Translations under genes and position numbers: made by a program
In this document: piece after piece, positions 1-10,600 of the stretch
Numbering within the stretch: position 1 is the stretch's first letter
Layout of the letters: each line of letters opens with the position of its first letter
NCBI RefSeq assembly: GCF_032911225.1
Contig: NZ_CP136600.1
Location: 868,001-932,000, forward strand
DNA length: 64,000 bases
Origin: Thalassotalea fonticola
GTDB lineage: Bacteria; Pseudomonadota; Gammaproteobacteria; Enterobacterales; Alteromonadaceae
Reading direction: 5' to 3'
The notes under the pieces: model-generated
Told to the model about the DNA's origin: nothing
The model's input: only the letters and a program-made list of their open reading frames with translations
Database searches by the model: none

Positions 1-1072
1 CTTTGGCAAATAAATCAGGCTGATAAATATTGGTATCTAATTCTATTGCGCCAACGCCACAACGATAAAATCTAACTCCAGGGTAGTATATTTTTTGCAC
101 CGCGGTTGCTACACAGGAGGCAATGTATAAAGTGTTATCGGTTGGTGAAGCAAACTGCACCTGCACAGCGTTTTTGTAATAGTCATCATCGTGCGGAGAG
201 CTTGAAGCAAAGACACTGATACGTTTGATCAGTGATTGTTGCTCACGGACTTTTTTGGCAACAATGTAGGCGTGAAATACTAATGCCGATCTCAACGCAT
301 TAAAATCAGTTAGACGCTGGCCAAATGAACGGGTTGAAAATATTTCTTTTTTAGCCTGCTTTACATCATCCCATGACAAACAACTGATACCATTTAATTC
401 GTTAATGGTGCGTTCCACCAACACTGAAAACTGTTTACGCATTTGTTTCGGATTTTGCTTGGCCAAATCAAACGCCGACTTTACCCCAAGCACGTTAAGC
501 TTAGCGCCAAGCTTTGAACCTATCCCCCAAACTTGTTCAACCGTCATGCGTTGCAAAATATCTTTTTTATGAGTATCGGCTATGGCAACGCCATTAAAGC
601 CACTGAGTTTTTTGGCGGCATGATTCGCGGCTTTGGCTAATGTGGGCGTAGAGCCAAAGCCTACACCCACAGGTAAACGAGTTTCTTTCCAAATAGCTTT
701 GCGTATTTGCTGACCATAATCGTGCCAATCATTAATACAGGCATAATTGTTAAAAGACAGAAATGCTTCATCAATCGAGTAGATATGCTGGTTGTCACAA
801 AATCGCGATATAACATTCATCATCTTTTCTGATAAGTCAGCATATAACTCATAATTTGATGAGCGTACGACAACACTGTGCTTTTCTAAAAAATTTTTTA
901 CTTGAAAGTAAGGCTTAAATTTAGGAATGCCAAGCTTTCTGGCAATAGGGCAAACAGCACAAATACAACCATCGTTATTGGTTAGCACCACAACCGGACG
1001 GTTTCTTATGCTTGGATCAAAAACCTTTTCTGCCGAAGCATAAAAAGATACCGCATCAACTAAAGCATACAT
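1..1072 (-). CDS. umuC: DNA polymerase V catalytic subunit UmuC (partial, C-terminus outside window)
   Basis: Translation from the minus-strand ATG at 1072 gives MYALVDAVSFYASAEKVF, the Y-family polymerase N-terminus with the first catalytic Asp. The second catalytic motif YSIDEAFLSF (Asp-Glu) is encoded near 770-790. The frame stays open to the left edge, where it reads GVGAIELDTNIYQPDLFAK, as in the C-terminal part of UmuC; about 357 codons are present. The known role is error-prone translesion synthesis with processed UmuD in the SOS response. The start overlaps the umuD stop by 13 bases, so translation is probably coupled. The C-terminal tail with any beta-clamp motif is not visible. Confidence 0.95.
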   Translation of the reverse strand, partial: MYALVDAVSFYASAEKVFDPSIRNRPVVVLTNNDGCICAVCPIARKLGIPKFKPYFQVKNFLEKHSVVVRSSNYELYADLSEKMMNVISRFCDNQHIYSIDEAFLSFNNYACINDWHDYGQQIRKAIWKETRLPVGVGFGSTPTLAKAANHAAKKLSGFNGVAIADTHKKDILQRMTVEQVWGIGSKLGAKLNVLGVKSAFDLAKQNPKQMRKQFSVLVERTINELNGISCLSWDDVKQAKKEIFSTRSFGQRLTDFNALRSALVFHAYIVAKKVREQQSLIKRISVFASSSPHDDDYYKNAVQVQFASPTDNTLYIASCVATAVQKIYYPGVRFYRCGVGAIELDTNIYQPDLFAK

Positions 1073-1473
1073 GCGATGATTTCTGGCGCTTGCTGATGTA
1101 AGCGAATAGAACGGGTAACGACACCTTCAATTTGAAAGTCATCACCACGGGTAATGGTAACAGGCGAGTGTGTTGATGATGCTGAAACTAACCTTGCTTG
1201 TACTTTATCGAGAATTTTGCAAACAAAGCAACCATTGTAGTTAGCGACTATCACATCGCCGTTTTTACAATTCAGTGACCGATCAACAATTAAAATATCA
1301 CCATCATAAATACCTACGCCTTGCATCGAGTCACCACTGGCTTGGCCAATGAAGGTGGCATCGGGATGATTTATCAATAGTTGATCTAATGATAAACCTA
1401 GCTCTTTGTATTCTGCTGCAGGAGATTCAAAGCCAGTAATTCCAGCTTCTGCATATATCGGAATTATTTTCAT
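1060..1473 (-). CDS. umuD: DNA polymerase V subunit UmuD (LexA-like S24 autopeptidase)
   Basis: A 137-residue protein with the S24 Ser-Lys dyad: Ser49 in ASGDSM and Lys86 in FVCKIL, 37 residues apart as in E. coli UmuD. RecA-stimulated self-cleavage converts UmuD to UmuD', which binds UmuC. The residue aligned with the P1 cleavage position is Thr13 (TG-FESPAAEY) instead of the usual Cys or Ala. I chose ATG 1473 over the in-frame GTG at 1479 because AGG lies five bases before the ATG. A LexA box directly upstream predicts SOS control. It is the first gene of umuDC. Confidence 0.95.
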   Translation of the reverse strand: MKIIPIYAEAGITGFESPAAEYKELGLSLDQLLINHPDATFIGQASGDSMQGVGIYDGDILIVDRSLNCKNGDVIVANYNGCFVCKILDKVQARLVSASSTHSPVTITRGDDFQIEGVVTRSIRLHQQAPEIIACML

Positions 1474-1511
1474 AAGCACCTATACTGTAAATATGTACAG
1501 TATAGGTGCTT
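1474..1511 (-). promoter_or_regulatory. SOS (LexA) box within a 38-bp inverted repeat before umuD
   Basis: The core CTGTAAATATGTACAG (1485-1500) fits the LexA pattern CTG-N10-CAG. The symmetry continues well beyond the operator: 16-base perfect arms (1474-1489 and 1496-1511) flank a six-base centre, and the inner end touches the umuD start codon. The downstream arm contains the umuD Shine-Dalgarno AGG, so a transcript starting upstream could fold over its own ribosome site. Confidence 0.92.
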
Positions 1512-1574
1512 TGAAGGAAAAAAGAAACAATCTGTTGTTCAATAAGTAGAGAAAACGCTTGCTAAAATACGTCT

Positions 1575-3404
1575 CTACAAATACATCCAACTTAAAACAA
1601 ATGACAAGGTGACCCACATTAAAATAATAAGTGGTATGCCTACACGCATGAAGTCAGAAAACTTATAACCACCTGCATTCATTACTAATACATTGGTTTT
1701 GTAAGCCATTGGTGTGGCAAAGCTTAAGTTAGCGCCAAATAATACCGCTAATACAAACGGCTCTACCGGTACGTTTAGCTGATTAGCAACCGATATTGCT
1801 ATAGGCGTACCTATAACTGCAGCAGCGTTATTGGAAACAATGTTGGTGAGTACAGCAAGCAGCAGCATTAACGCTGACAAAATACCTGCCGGAGGCAAAT
1901 CAAACGCTAAGGCAACAAACATTTGTGCCATATATTCAGCGCCACCTGTTTTCATCATCGCTGCACCCAGTGCCAGTGATGCCGCAACGATGAGGATCAC
2001 TTGGCTACTTAATGCTGAAGATGCATCATCCCAGTTAATACATTTTGTTGCTAATAATATCAATACGCCACAGAGAGAGCTTACTGCAATGGGCAATAGC
2101 CCTAAAGCCGCGACTAAGATTACAGAGATAAGAATGCCAAGAGCAAGGGGAGCTTTTTTAGAGTAGGGCAAGTTTGCCGCGCCATCAATAATAAGCAAAC
2201 CACGCGCTGCCTTCAGGACATTTACTTGCTCATCGTCACCTTGAACAAGTAGTACATCGCCTGTTTGAATTGGCACCTTATTTAGACTTCTGCGGCCAAG
2301 GTCCATGGCTTTACCATCACGATGCAGAGCTAATACGGCTACACCAAAACGCTCTTTAAAATTAGCTTGCTTTAAGGTTTGGCCATTAAGGCCAGACGAT
2401 TGTATAACGACAATTTCGGCTAAGGTTTGTTTTTCTTCAACTAAAGGGTGCTCAGAGTCTACTTTATGTTTCTCGGTATGCAATGTCGCGTTTAAAACGG
2501 TTTCATATTCTTTTAACCTGTCTGGATAATCTTTAACTTTTAAGCGATCGCCGGCTTTAATTTTTGTATCGGGTAGGGGAATAACATTGCGGTAATCGGG
2601 TTTACGTTGAATAAACTCTATCAACATTTGATTATCGGTAAGCTTTCTTATTTCAGCAACGGTTTTACCTACACATGAGCCTTCTTCATTTATATTTAAA
2701 TATCCGCCAAAGATCCTCGGAGATGTATCAGGTAAAGAAGGCGTACGATCAGGAATAATTCTTGGTGCAATTAGCCACAAATATATAATAGCGATTGCGG
2801 CAGCGATTAAAGCCGGCGGGGCAAAGTCAAACATACCAAAACGGCGAAAGCCCATATCACTGGCAACACTGACAACTAAGAGATTGGTCGATGTACCTAT
2901 CGTTGTTGTCATACCGCCTACCAATGTAGCCAGCCCCATTGGTAATAACATCGGTGAAGAGTCAGTTTTTGTCCGTATCGCGACACTGATTAATATCGGT
3001 AAAAATAACACTACAATAGGCGTGTTATTTACAAACGCACTTAATGTTCCGGCAACAAGTAAAGTAACCAATAACGAGAGAGTAGGGCTTATTTTCCAGA
3101 GCTTGGCTAAATTACGGCCAATAGGTTCAAGTGCACCTGTTCTTACTAAAGCATGACCGATGATCATTAATCCACAGACGGTTACAAGGGCTTCATGACC
3201 AAAGCCATAAAAAAGTGAAGATGGCTCTAAGTGAACGCCATTATCTTCAAACGGAAAGACAGTAAATACCAACGCTAATATAGCGATTACCGCTAAAGAA
3301 GAGGTTTGTAGAGGAATATCATCACGACGAAAAAAATATAAGGCGATAATCGTTATTAGCAACATCGCTAAGGCATGATTATTGGGGAGATCAGGTATAG
3401 TCAT
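1575..3404 (-). CDS. SLC13-family permease with two TrkA_C/RCK_C domains (YfbS-like)
   Basis: A 609-residue inner-membrane protein. N- and C-terminal hydrophobic halves each carry an SLC13/ArsB-type re-entrant motif (NNTPIVVLFLPI near 125 and SNNAAAVIGTP near 530). Two soluble RCK_C-like domains lie between them, at about 232-305 and 328-406. Length and architecture match the E. coli YfbS type. Such proteins are annotated as sodium-coupled anion (sulfate/dicarboxylate) transporters, but the substrate of this subtype is not established and cannot be read from sequence. The gene appears monocistronic. Its 3' end lies about 60 bases from the umuD promoter, both genes reading leftward. Confidence 0.88.
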   Translation of the reverse strand: MTIPDLPNNHALAMLLITIIALYFFRRDDIPLQTSSLAVIAILALVFTVFPFEDNGVHLEPSSLFYGFGHEALVTVCGLMIIGHALVRTGALEPIGRNLAKLWKISPTLSLLVTLLVAGTLSAFVNNTPIVVLFLPILISVAIRTKTDSSPMLLPMGLATLVGGMTTTIGTSTNLLVVSVASDMGFRRFGMFDFAPPALIAAAIAIIYLWLIAPRIIPDRTPSLPDTSPRIFGGYLNINEEGSCVGKTVAEIRKLTDNQMLIEFIQRKPDYRNVIPLPDTKIKAGDRLKVKDYPDRLKEYETVLNATLHTEKHKVDSEHPLVEEKQTLAEIVVIQSSGLNGQTLKQANFKERFGVAVLALHRDGKAMDLGRRSLNKVPIQTGDVLLVQGDDEQVNVLKAARGLLIIDGAANLPYSKKAPLALGILISVILVAALGLLPIAVSSLCGVLILLATKCINWDDASSALSSQVILIVAASLALGAAMMKTGGAEYMAQMFVALAFDLPPAGILSALMLLLAVLTNIVSNNAAAVIGTPIAISVANQLNVPVEPFVLAVLFGANLSFATPMAYKTNVLVMNAGGYKFSDFMRVGIPLIILMWVTLSFVLSWMYL

Positions 3405-3677
3405 TTAGCACTCTTTGTTATTGGTAAAGTTAACTTAACTGGATTAACTCCAATTAACTATAATCGATTTTTAATAACGTACAGAATTTTGATGCTATAT
3501 GATCTTAGCTCTTATGCCAATAACTTATTTTAGGTTATTAATTCTTATAAGTTTTTTCTTAAAAGTAGAGGAAGAATAAAAATAGATATAAAAAACAGCT
3601 GTAAAGGTTTTAACTAAACCTCTGTTGATGAGATAATTAGTTTAATTGTTCAATCTCTGCATACCTTAAGGAAAGAA

Positions 3678-5030
3678 ATGAGCTTAGTAAACACGACTGA
3701 AAACACCACTGTTCCATTGTTTATTGTTTGCCAACAAGACTTTGAAAGTTGGTTGTTGAGTGAAACTAAACAAGTACAAACATGGCTAAAACAAACGAAA
3801 GCAAATAATGGCGTATCATTAATTCCTGATACATCAGGAAAACTACAAAAAGTGGTTGTGGTTCTTGAAAATCCCAGCCACTATTTTTCCTGCGGCGACC
3901 TCGCTAAATTGTTACCGATTAATCATTACCAATTGCATGCCGATGAAGAATTACAAGAAGCGATTGCCTTTGGTTGGGTAATGGGCTGTTATCAATTTGA
4001 TTTATACAAAACATCTTCACCAGTTGCTACATTAGTGATAGATAATAAGAGCTTAGTTGAAAAAGCATTAAGATTTGCTAATGCCAGTTCTTTAGTACGT
4101 GATCTTGTTAATACGCCTGCAGCAGACATGATGCCAGAAAACTTAGGACAAACAGCGCTTTCTCTAGTAGAACAATATGGTGGTACTGTAGAGCAAGTTA
4201 TCGGTGACGAATTATTAGCGCAAAATTACCCAACTATTCATGCAGTAGGGCGTGCAAGTGTGCATCAACCTAGGTTGATTGACTTAACTTGGGGCAAAGC
4301 TGGTGATCCATTGATTACTCTGGTTGGTAAAGGTGTATGCTTTGACAGTGGTGGCTTAGACATTAAACCGAAAGCGGGCATGCGCAACATGAAAAAAGAT
4401 ATGGGCGGAGCGGCTCATGTGTTGGGGCTAACTCAATTAATCATGTCGCATAATTTACCCGTGCAATTACGTGTACTTATTCCTGCGGTTGAAAATGCTG
4501 TGTCGAGTAATGCGTTGCGCCCTGGTGATGTAGTTACTACGCGTAAAGGTTTAACGGTAGAAATTGACAATACCGATGCAGAAGGTCGCTTAGTATTATG
4601 TGATGCATTAGATGAGGCAAATAATGACAATCCTGATTTACTGATTGATTTTGCCACGTTAACCGGTGCTATGCGCGTTGCGCTTGGAACAGAGTTACCG
4701 GGTTTCTTTGCTAATAACGATGCAATTGCTAATGAGTTAATGAGCTTAGGTTCGAAAATAAACGACCCAGTTTGGCGTATGCCTTTGTATAGGGATTATC
4801 GAAGCCTACTCAACAGTGAAGTGGCTGATATCACTAATTGTGCAACCATTCCATTTGCTGGCGCAATTACTGCTGCCTTGTATTTACAAGAATTTGTAAA
4901 CCCGAAAACTGATTGGTTGCATTTTGATGTGATGGCTTGGAATATTCGAAAACTACCAGGACGACCGTTAGGCGGCGAAGCTTTTGGTATTCGTACGGTA
5001 TTTGATTATTTGCAATCACGTTACCAATAA
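3678..5030 (+). CDS. M17 leucyl aminopeptidase family protein
   Basis: A 450-residue cytosolic dizinc aminopeptidase. The C-terminal catalytic domain has VGKGVCFDSGG near 217-227, which supplies the metal/catalytic Lys and an Asp ligand, and the family signature NTDAEGRL at 298-305. The poorly conserved N-terminal ~150 residues match the M17 regulatory domain. It removes N-terminal residues from peptides. It is shorter than PepA (about 500 residues) and closer to PepB or the uncharacterised M17 group, so no symbol is given. It starts at ATG 3678 after AAGGAAAG and stands alone with a terminator downstream. Confidence 0.92.
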   Translation: MSLVNTTENTTVPLFIVCQQDFESWLLSETKQVQTWLKQTKANNGVSLIPDTSGKLQKVVVVLENPSHYFSCGDLAKLLPINHYQLHADEELQEAIAFGWVMGCYQFDLYKTSSPVATLVIDNKSLVEKALRFANASSLVRDLVNTPAADMMPENLGQTALSLVEQYGGTVEQVIGDELLAQNYPTIHAVGRASVHQPRLIDLTWGKAGDPLITLVGKGVCFDSGGLDIKPKAGMRNMKKDMGGAAHVLGLTQLIMSHNLPVQLRVLIPAVENAVSSNALRPGDVVTTRKGLTVEIDNTDAEGRLVLCDALDEANNDNPDLLIDFATLTGAMRVALGTELPGFFANNDAIANELMSLGSKINDPVWRMPLYRDYRSLLNSEVADITNCATIPFAGAITAALYLQEFVNPKTDWLHFDVMAWNIRKLPGRPLGGEAFGIRTVFDYLQSRYQ

Positions 5031-5070
5031 TAGGATAAAGGTTGTTCCGAATATCTTGTTAAATTTATAT

Positions 5071-5106
5071 AGCTCGTACTTTGAATAAAGGTACGAGCTT
5101 TTATTA
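5071..5106 (+). terminator. Rho-independent terminator after the M17 aminopeptidase
   Basis: The arms AGCTCGTAC and GTACGAGCT (extended by wobble pairs) are followed by a short T-rich run on the plus strand. It lies between convergent genes and serves the aminopeptidase. Confidence 0.8.
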
Positions 5107-5160
5107 TTGTAGTTTTGTAAGTATTCAACCTTTAATCTACAGTGGAACATGCGCCTTATA

Positions 5161-7344
5161 TTATTGTAATAAGGGATGTTGCAATTTTTTAATATCAGCT
5201 TGAGGAAAGCTAGAGCCTGTAAATAGTAAAAGTTGTTGTTCATCGATAAGCGTTAAGCTTGTAGAGCCTGCAACGGCATTTTTAGGTTGAGTTAGAAAGG
5301 TGCTGATCTCATCGTTGCTAAAATTATAATACTTCAATTTTGTAGTGTTACTGGTATTTTGGTTAAAATAAATACCATCTTTGCTGAGCCCCCAACTGTA
5401 TACCGTATTAAATATTTTTTTATCCAGCAATTGCTTCGCTGTTGGGTGGTCAGAACTTAAGTCCATTTTCCATAAACCACCCGAGACTCGAGAATAATAC
5501 AGTTGATAACCATTACGTAGAACACCTATTCTTGCACCATCAAAAGTTATTCTTTTATTTTCCCCTGAAGTAAGATTAAATTGATGCAAATCAGTATATT
5601 TATCAGTATAAACAGCTGAGAGAATATGTTTATCATCAAATGACCACGTTGGACGATTATGTTGATAAAAAGTGCTATTTAATTGTTTTAATTTTTTAGA
5701 AGTGAAATCTAAAATATATATATTGTCACCTTTGCCAGTGCGACTTGCCGATAAAAAAGCAATTTTAGAACCATCATTTGACCATTTAGGGTACCTTACC
5801 GTATCTTCAATAAAGGTTAGCTGTTGGCGTTGAGTACCATCGACATTAGCAGCCCATAGCTCGTAAAATCCCGATTCATTAGAGACATAAGTAATTTTCT
5901 TTACACTATCTGAATAATCCGCGGATAAATGGTTAAATTTAGATTGTATAACAGGAAATGGACTTGCAATTATATCAGGATTAACCGATAAACTAGAGAC
6001 TTGATAATGCTCTAATCTATGCTGAAAAAACAATTCAAACGATTGACTTGAATACTTTGGGTAGCTAAAGCCTTCTACATTTAAATTAGTGATAATGCCC
6101 GAATCCGGTTCAACCATATAACCTTGGCGAATATCAGCTCGTTGTGTAGCGAAAACGATGTAATTGCCATTTGGGTGCCAAGTTAAGCCAACAATGTCTT
6201 CTTCAGAAAAGGTCAGTTGTTTTTCTTCTTTAGTCACTAGATTAATTAAGAAAATGTTCTCTTCAAATATGCTGTATCTTCGTGTCACGGCAATAAATTG
6301 CCCATCCGGTGAAAAAGACATATCACGGTCGCGGTAGATACAGTTCAATTTACAAGAAAACCTTTGCTTGTTGAAATCTGTAGATGTTAAATCTAAGAAA
6401 TATATCCCCGAAGAAATATCGTTTGTATCTTTACCATGATAGGCAAGTGTTTTGCCATCTGCAGAGATATCTACGTAGTAGTAACGTCCTTTTAGTGGAC
6501 ATTGACCAATAATTTTTTCTTCATTGGTTCTTACTTTCATCTGGATAATATCGCAACGGTTATTTTTTTTATCCTTTTTGGCAAAGTATAGAAAACTTCC
6601 GTCAGGACTCCACACTGAAAAACCTTGCTCGGCATTATCATAGGTAAGTTGTGTGGCTTTTAATTGCGGCTGATTTCTGTCGCGCATATACAAATTTGCT
6701 GTACCTTCAGGGGTCATCCATTGATACACTATGTATCGCCCATCAGGTGAAGGCGAAGTAAAAAGTTCATTACCAGGATTTGTAGTAATCTGCTCTAATA
6801 TGGGGTGTTTTAAACTGTTGTTAGTAAAAAACTGCAAGTAAATCATGAATGTAAGTGCAAATAAAACTAACGTAAATAAAGCGCTCTTGAGCGATAGTAA
6901 GCTATAAACATTTGACTTGTGAACATTATTGTCTGCATGTTTATTATTGACGTCTACTTGCTGGTTAGCTTTGCCTTCAAATTCAGGCTTAACGAGTAAT
7001 CTATAACCACTTTTTCGAATTGTTTCTATTATTTCTGTTTGATTTTCTAGGTGTAACTTTTGCCGTAAGTTCCATATAGCATTGGTTAACGCTTTTTCGC
7101 CAACATAACTATTACCTTCCCAAACGTTTTCGATAATTTCTTCTCTTGGCACAACTCTAGGGTACTGACTGGCTAAATATCCCAACACTTCGATTAATTT
7201 TGGCTGCAGTTGGATCTTCTCTCCAGTATTAAAAATAATACTGAAATCACTAGGCTGCACTTTGATTGTAGATAGGGAATATGGGTGTTCTTGATACATG
7301 GTCAAAAAATCTTGTTGTTTTAGGATACGGGCTATAAGCGACAT
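5161..7344 (-). CDS. CadC-like winged-helix regulator with transmembrane segment and TolB-type beta-propeller
   Basis: A 727-residue protein in three parts. Residues ~25-115 are an OmpR/CadC-type winged helix (GEKIQLQPKLIEVLGYLAS, then VWEGNSYVGEKALTNAIW). One membrane span lies near 150-172. The periplasmic part (~180-727) has repeated propeller blades marked by SPDGRYIVYQ, SPDGSFLYFA, SADGKTLAYH, SPDGQFIAVT, HPNGNYIVFA and SNDGSKIAFL. By analogy with CadC, the propeller should sense an envelope signal while the helix-turn-helix binds DNA; this is inference. It is divergent from the TonB-dependent receptor gene, a likely target. Met1 and Met16 are both possible starts; neither has a strong ribosome site. 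Confidence 0.85.
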   Translation of the reverse strand: MSLIARILKQQDFLTMYQEHPYSLSTIKVQPSDFSIIFNTGEKIQLQPKLIEVLGYLASQYPRVVPREEIIENVWEGNSYVGEKALTNAIWNLRQKLHLENQTEIIETIRKSGYRLLVKPEFEGKANQQVDVNNKHADNNVHKSNVYSLLSLKSALFTLVLFALTFMIYLQFFTNNSLKHPILEQITTNPGNELFTSPSPDGRYIVYQWMTPEGTANLYMRDRNQPQLKATQLTYDNAEQGFSVWSPDGSFLYFAKKDKKNNRCDIIQMKVRTNEEKIIGQCPLKGRYYYVDISADGKTLAYHGKDTNDISSGIYFLDLTSTDFNKQRFSCKLNCIYRDRDMSFSPDGQFIAVTRRYSIFEENIFLINLVTKEEKQLTFSEEDIVGLTWHPNGNYIVFATQRADIRQGYMVEPDSGIITNLNVEGFSYPKYSSQSFELFFQHRLEHYQVSSLSVNPDIIASPFPVIQSKFNHLSADYSDSVKKITYVSNESGFYELWAANVDGTQRQQLTFIEDTVRYPKWSNDGSKIAFLSASRTGKGDNIYILDFTSKKLKQLNSTFYQHNRPTWSFDDKHILSAVYTDKYTDLHQFNLTSGENKRITFDGARIGVLRNGYQLYYSRVSGGLWKMDLSSDHPTAKQLLDKKIFNTVYSWGLSKDGIYFNQNTSNTTKLKYYNFSNDEISTFLTQPKNAVAGSTSLTLIDEQQLLLFTGSSFPQADIKKLQHPLLQ

Positions 7345-7625
7345 AAATGATAAGTTTATTTACTGAATAACTCAACTAATTAGAATATTTATTTCAATTA
7401 AATGAACTAATTCTTCAATGGTTAATAACTCCTAATGTATTGTTTTATAAGGGATAGATATTTAAAAGATGTAGAAAAGACCCTTAGAAGGTTGAGTCTC
7501 TCGGCCTCATTCTTTAAAAATCTCTTACAACATTAATTTTACATTGTTGTGACCGCCTCGTAACTATTGAGGCCTTAAATAATAAAACTATTAGAAATTA
7601 AAATTTAATACATAAGGGAGCAGTG

Positions 7626-10600
7626 ATGAAAAAGAATTTAATCACTCTGGCAATTCAATCAGTAATTCTTGGCGGCGCAACGTTAATGGCACCACAGGTA
7701 CTTGCTGAAGAAGAACAAAGCGTAAACCGTGTAGTACAAGAGAATAAGGTAGCAGAAAATACAGATGCCTTAACTCAAGATGAAGAAGTTGAAAAAATTA
7801 CCGTAACGGGCTCACGCTTACGTCGTGACAGTTTTAGTGTGGCAACCCCATTGGTTACGGTAAATAAAGAAACTATTTTAGATACTGGCCTAGGGTCATT
7901 ATCAGAAGTGCTAGTTGATGAAGTACCAGGCATCAGCGAAAGTTCAAGTAATATGAACACCCAATCTTCAGTAAGTGCTACCGGCCTTTCAACGGTTAAC
8001 CTACGTAATTTAGGCACTGACAGAACATTAACGTTAATCGATGGTCGCCGCGTAGTATCTAATAGTTACAGTGGTAACTATGTAAGTTTAACTACTATTC
8101 CAACAGGAATGGTTGAAAAAGTTGAAGTTATTACTGGTGGTGCTTCTGCAGCGTATGGCTCAGATGCGATTGCTGGTGTGGTAAACATTATTACTCAACA
8201 AAACAAAGAAGGCTTTGAGTTTCAAGCTCGTGGCGGTGAAACCCCTGAAGGTGGTGGCAGAGAATTCACTTTAGATGCCGACTTTGGTACTGAATTTGGC
8301 GATGGCCGTGGTTATATGTTCATTAGTTCAACTTGGGATCGCCAATTTGGTATTGATGTATCAGATCGAGATCGCGCAGCTATTGAAGCAAGTTATGATT
8401 ATAACACTAGCGAACTTTGTAACGAAATGAACACTGTTGATGGCGATCAATGTATGCGTGATATCACTCAAGCTGATTGGCGTGAACGCAGTGATGGTAC
8501 TAAAGGTGGTGTATTTGAAGAAGGCAATGACTTCTCTGATGGCGGCTTCTTTTATACCGCTGACGGTTTGCAAACTGGCTGGAAAGAAGAACGAGACGGC
8601 ATAAATTCGCGTCAATGGGATAAACTTAAAACACCCAATGATCGTTTAGCTACTGCTTTAAAAGTTAATTATGATCTTACTGACGACATTGTTGCTTCAT
8701 TTCAAGTTCAATACTCAAACAATACCTCTGTAAATGTTAAATCACCTGAAGATGAATATGAAAGTGCTTATGTACCAATTATTGATCCTGAAACAGGCGA
8801 ACTTGATAGAGTTCGTCCTGGAAGAATATCTACCGATAATCCATTCGCACCAGCAATTATTGCTGATAATGCCGGCAGTAGCATTAGTTGGGATCGCCGT
8901 TTTTATGAAGTAGGTAATGTAACTACCGATAACGAACGTGAAACGGTAAGAACATGGGCAGGCCTGCAAGGTACAATGTTTGATGGCGACTGGGATTGGG
9001 ATGTATCTGTTGGTTACGGTAAGTTTGAACAAAACCAAAAACGTTTAAATGAATTAAATACAGTAAGAACGTCACAAGCCTTAGATTCAGAATATGCAGA
9101 TGATGGTGTAACCATTCAATGTGCCGATGCTGATGCCCGAGCTGAAGGTTGTGTGCCGTTAAATATTTTTGGTGAAGGCTCTATTACCGAAGAAATGGCG
9201 GATTGGATCAGAGCCACACCAACCATTGATACTGAAATTGAACAAATTAACGTATTAGGTTTTATTGCCGGTGATTTATTTGAAATGCCTGCAGGACCTG
9301 TTGCTGCCGTATTTGGTGCAGAATATCGTCGAGATGAACAAACGGTAAGTACGGACGAGGGTCATCAATACGGTGGTATCACCTTTAACTTAGTACCTAG
9401 TTTTACTGGTGATGTCGATGTATATGAAGCCTTTGCAGAATTGGCCTTTCCACTATTAAAAAATAAAACGTTCGCTAAAAGATTAGATGCAGAAACTTCT
9501 GTACGTGTTGCAGATTACAGTCATGAAGGCATTGATTTAATGTCGAGCTATAAAGTTGGTTTAACATGGCAGCCAATTGATGGTTACATGGTACGTGGTA
9601 ATTTCGCTCGTGCGCAACGTGCACCGAATATTACTGAGTTATTATCACCACCACGTGGTGATTACGATACTTATACCGATATTTGTGATGGTACCAGTGC
9701 CACTTCTACCGAAGACGGCCATGCTAATTGTCGCCTAGAGCCAGGCATTGCTGCAGAACTAGCAGCAGATCCTGATTTTGTTTTTGAAGATGACAATAAT
9801 GGTTACGGTCCTGGTGCGGGTAATGAAAACCTTAAAGAAGAGACTGCCGATACTTATACCTTTGGTGTAACCATGAGCCCGAGCTTTATCGACAACTTTA
9901 ATATTGCGATTGATTACTACAACATTACTGTTGAAGATGCGATTTCAGAAATTGGCAATGAAGAATTGCTTTCTGAATGTTATAACTCATCTATTGCATT
10001 TGGTGATTCAAACCCATTTTGTGCTGACATAACTCGAGATGATGAAGGTCAAATTATTGAGATGCTGCAACGCCAAATTAACGTTGGTGAGTTAAAAACC
10101 AGTGGTTACGATGTTGCAATTCAATATTCACTTGATTTAAATGATTATGGTCGTTTGAAATTTAAAGGTGATATGACTCATGTAATTGAGCATACAGAAT
10201 CGTTTGAAGGTAATGATGGTTTAGTTGAGCTTGATAATAACGGCCAATTAGATACTGGTATATTTGAAGATAAAGCATCGGCATCTGTCGCTTGGTATAA
10301 AGACGGCTGGCGTGTGCGCTGGAGTACTAAGTACAAAGGCCCGGTAGTTGATGCTCATGATCGTGTTGATGATTACAAAGAATTGTTCGCTGAAAATGAT
10401 GCAAATTGTGCTGCAGCTAATGAAGATTGTATCGCTAACCCGGAAACTCCAAAGTACTTGTACTACGGTTCTTATATCAAGCATAACGTTTCTGTATCGT
10501 ATGCGTTTGATTATAACAACACTGAAATCAGACTATTTGGTGGAGCAAACAACGTGTTTGACAATAAAGGACCATTTATTCCACGTACTGGCGACAACTA

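Noticed and set aside
1831-3156. Plus-strand open frames opposite the SLC13 permease
   Set aside because: They are antisense shadows of a well-supported gene, with no ribosome sites or family motifs.
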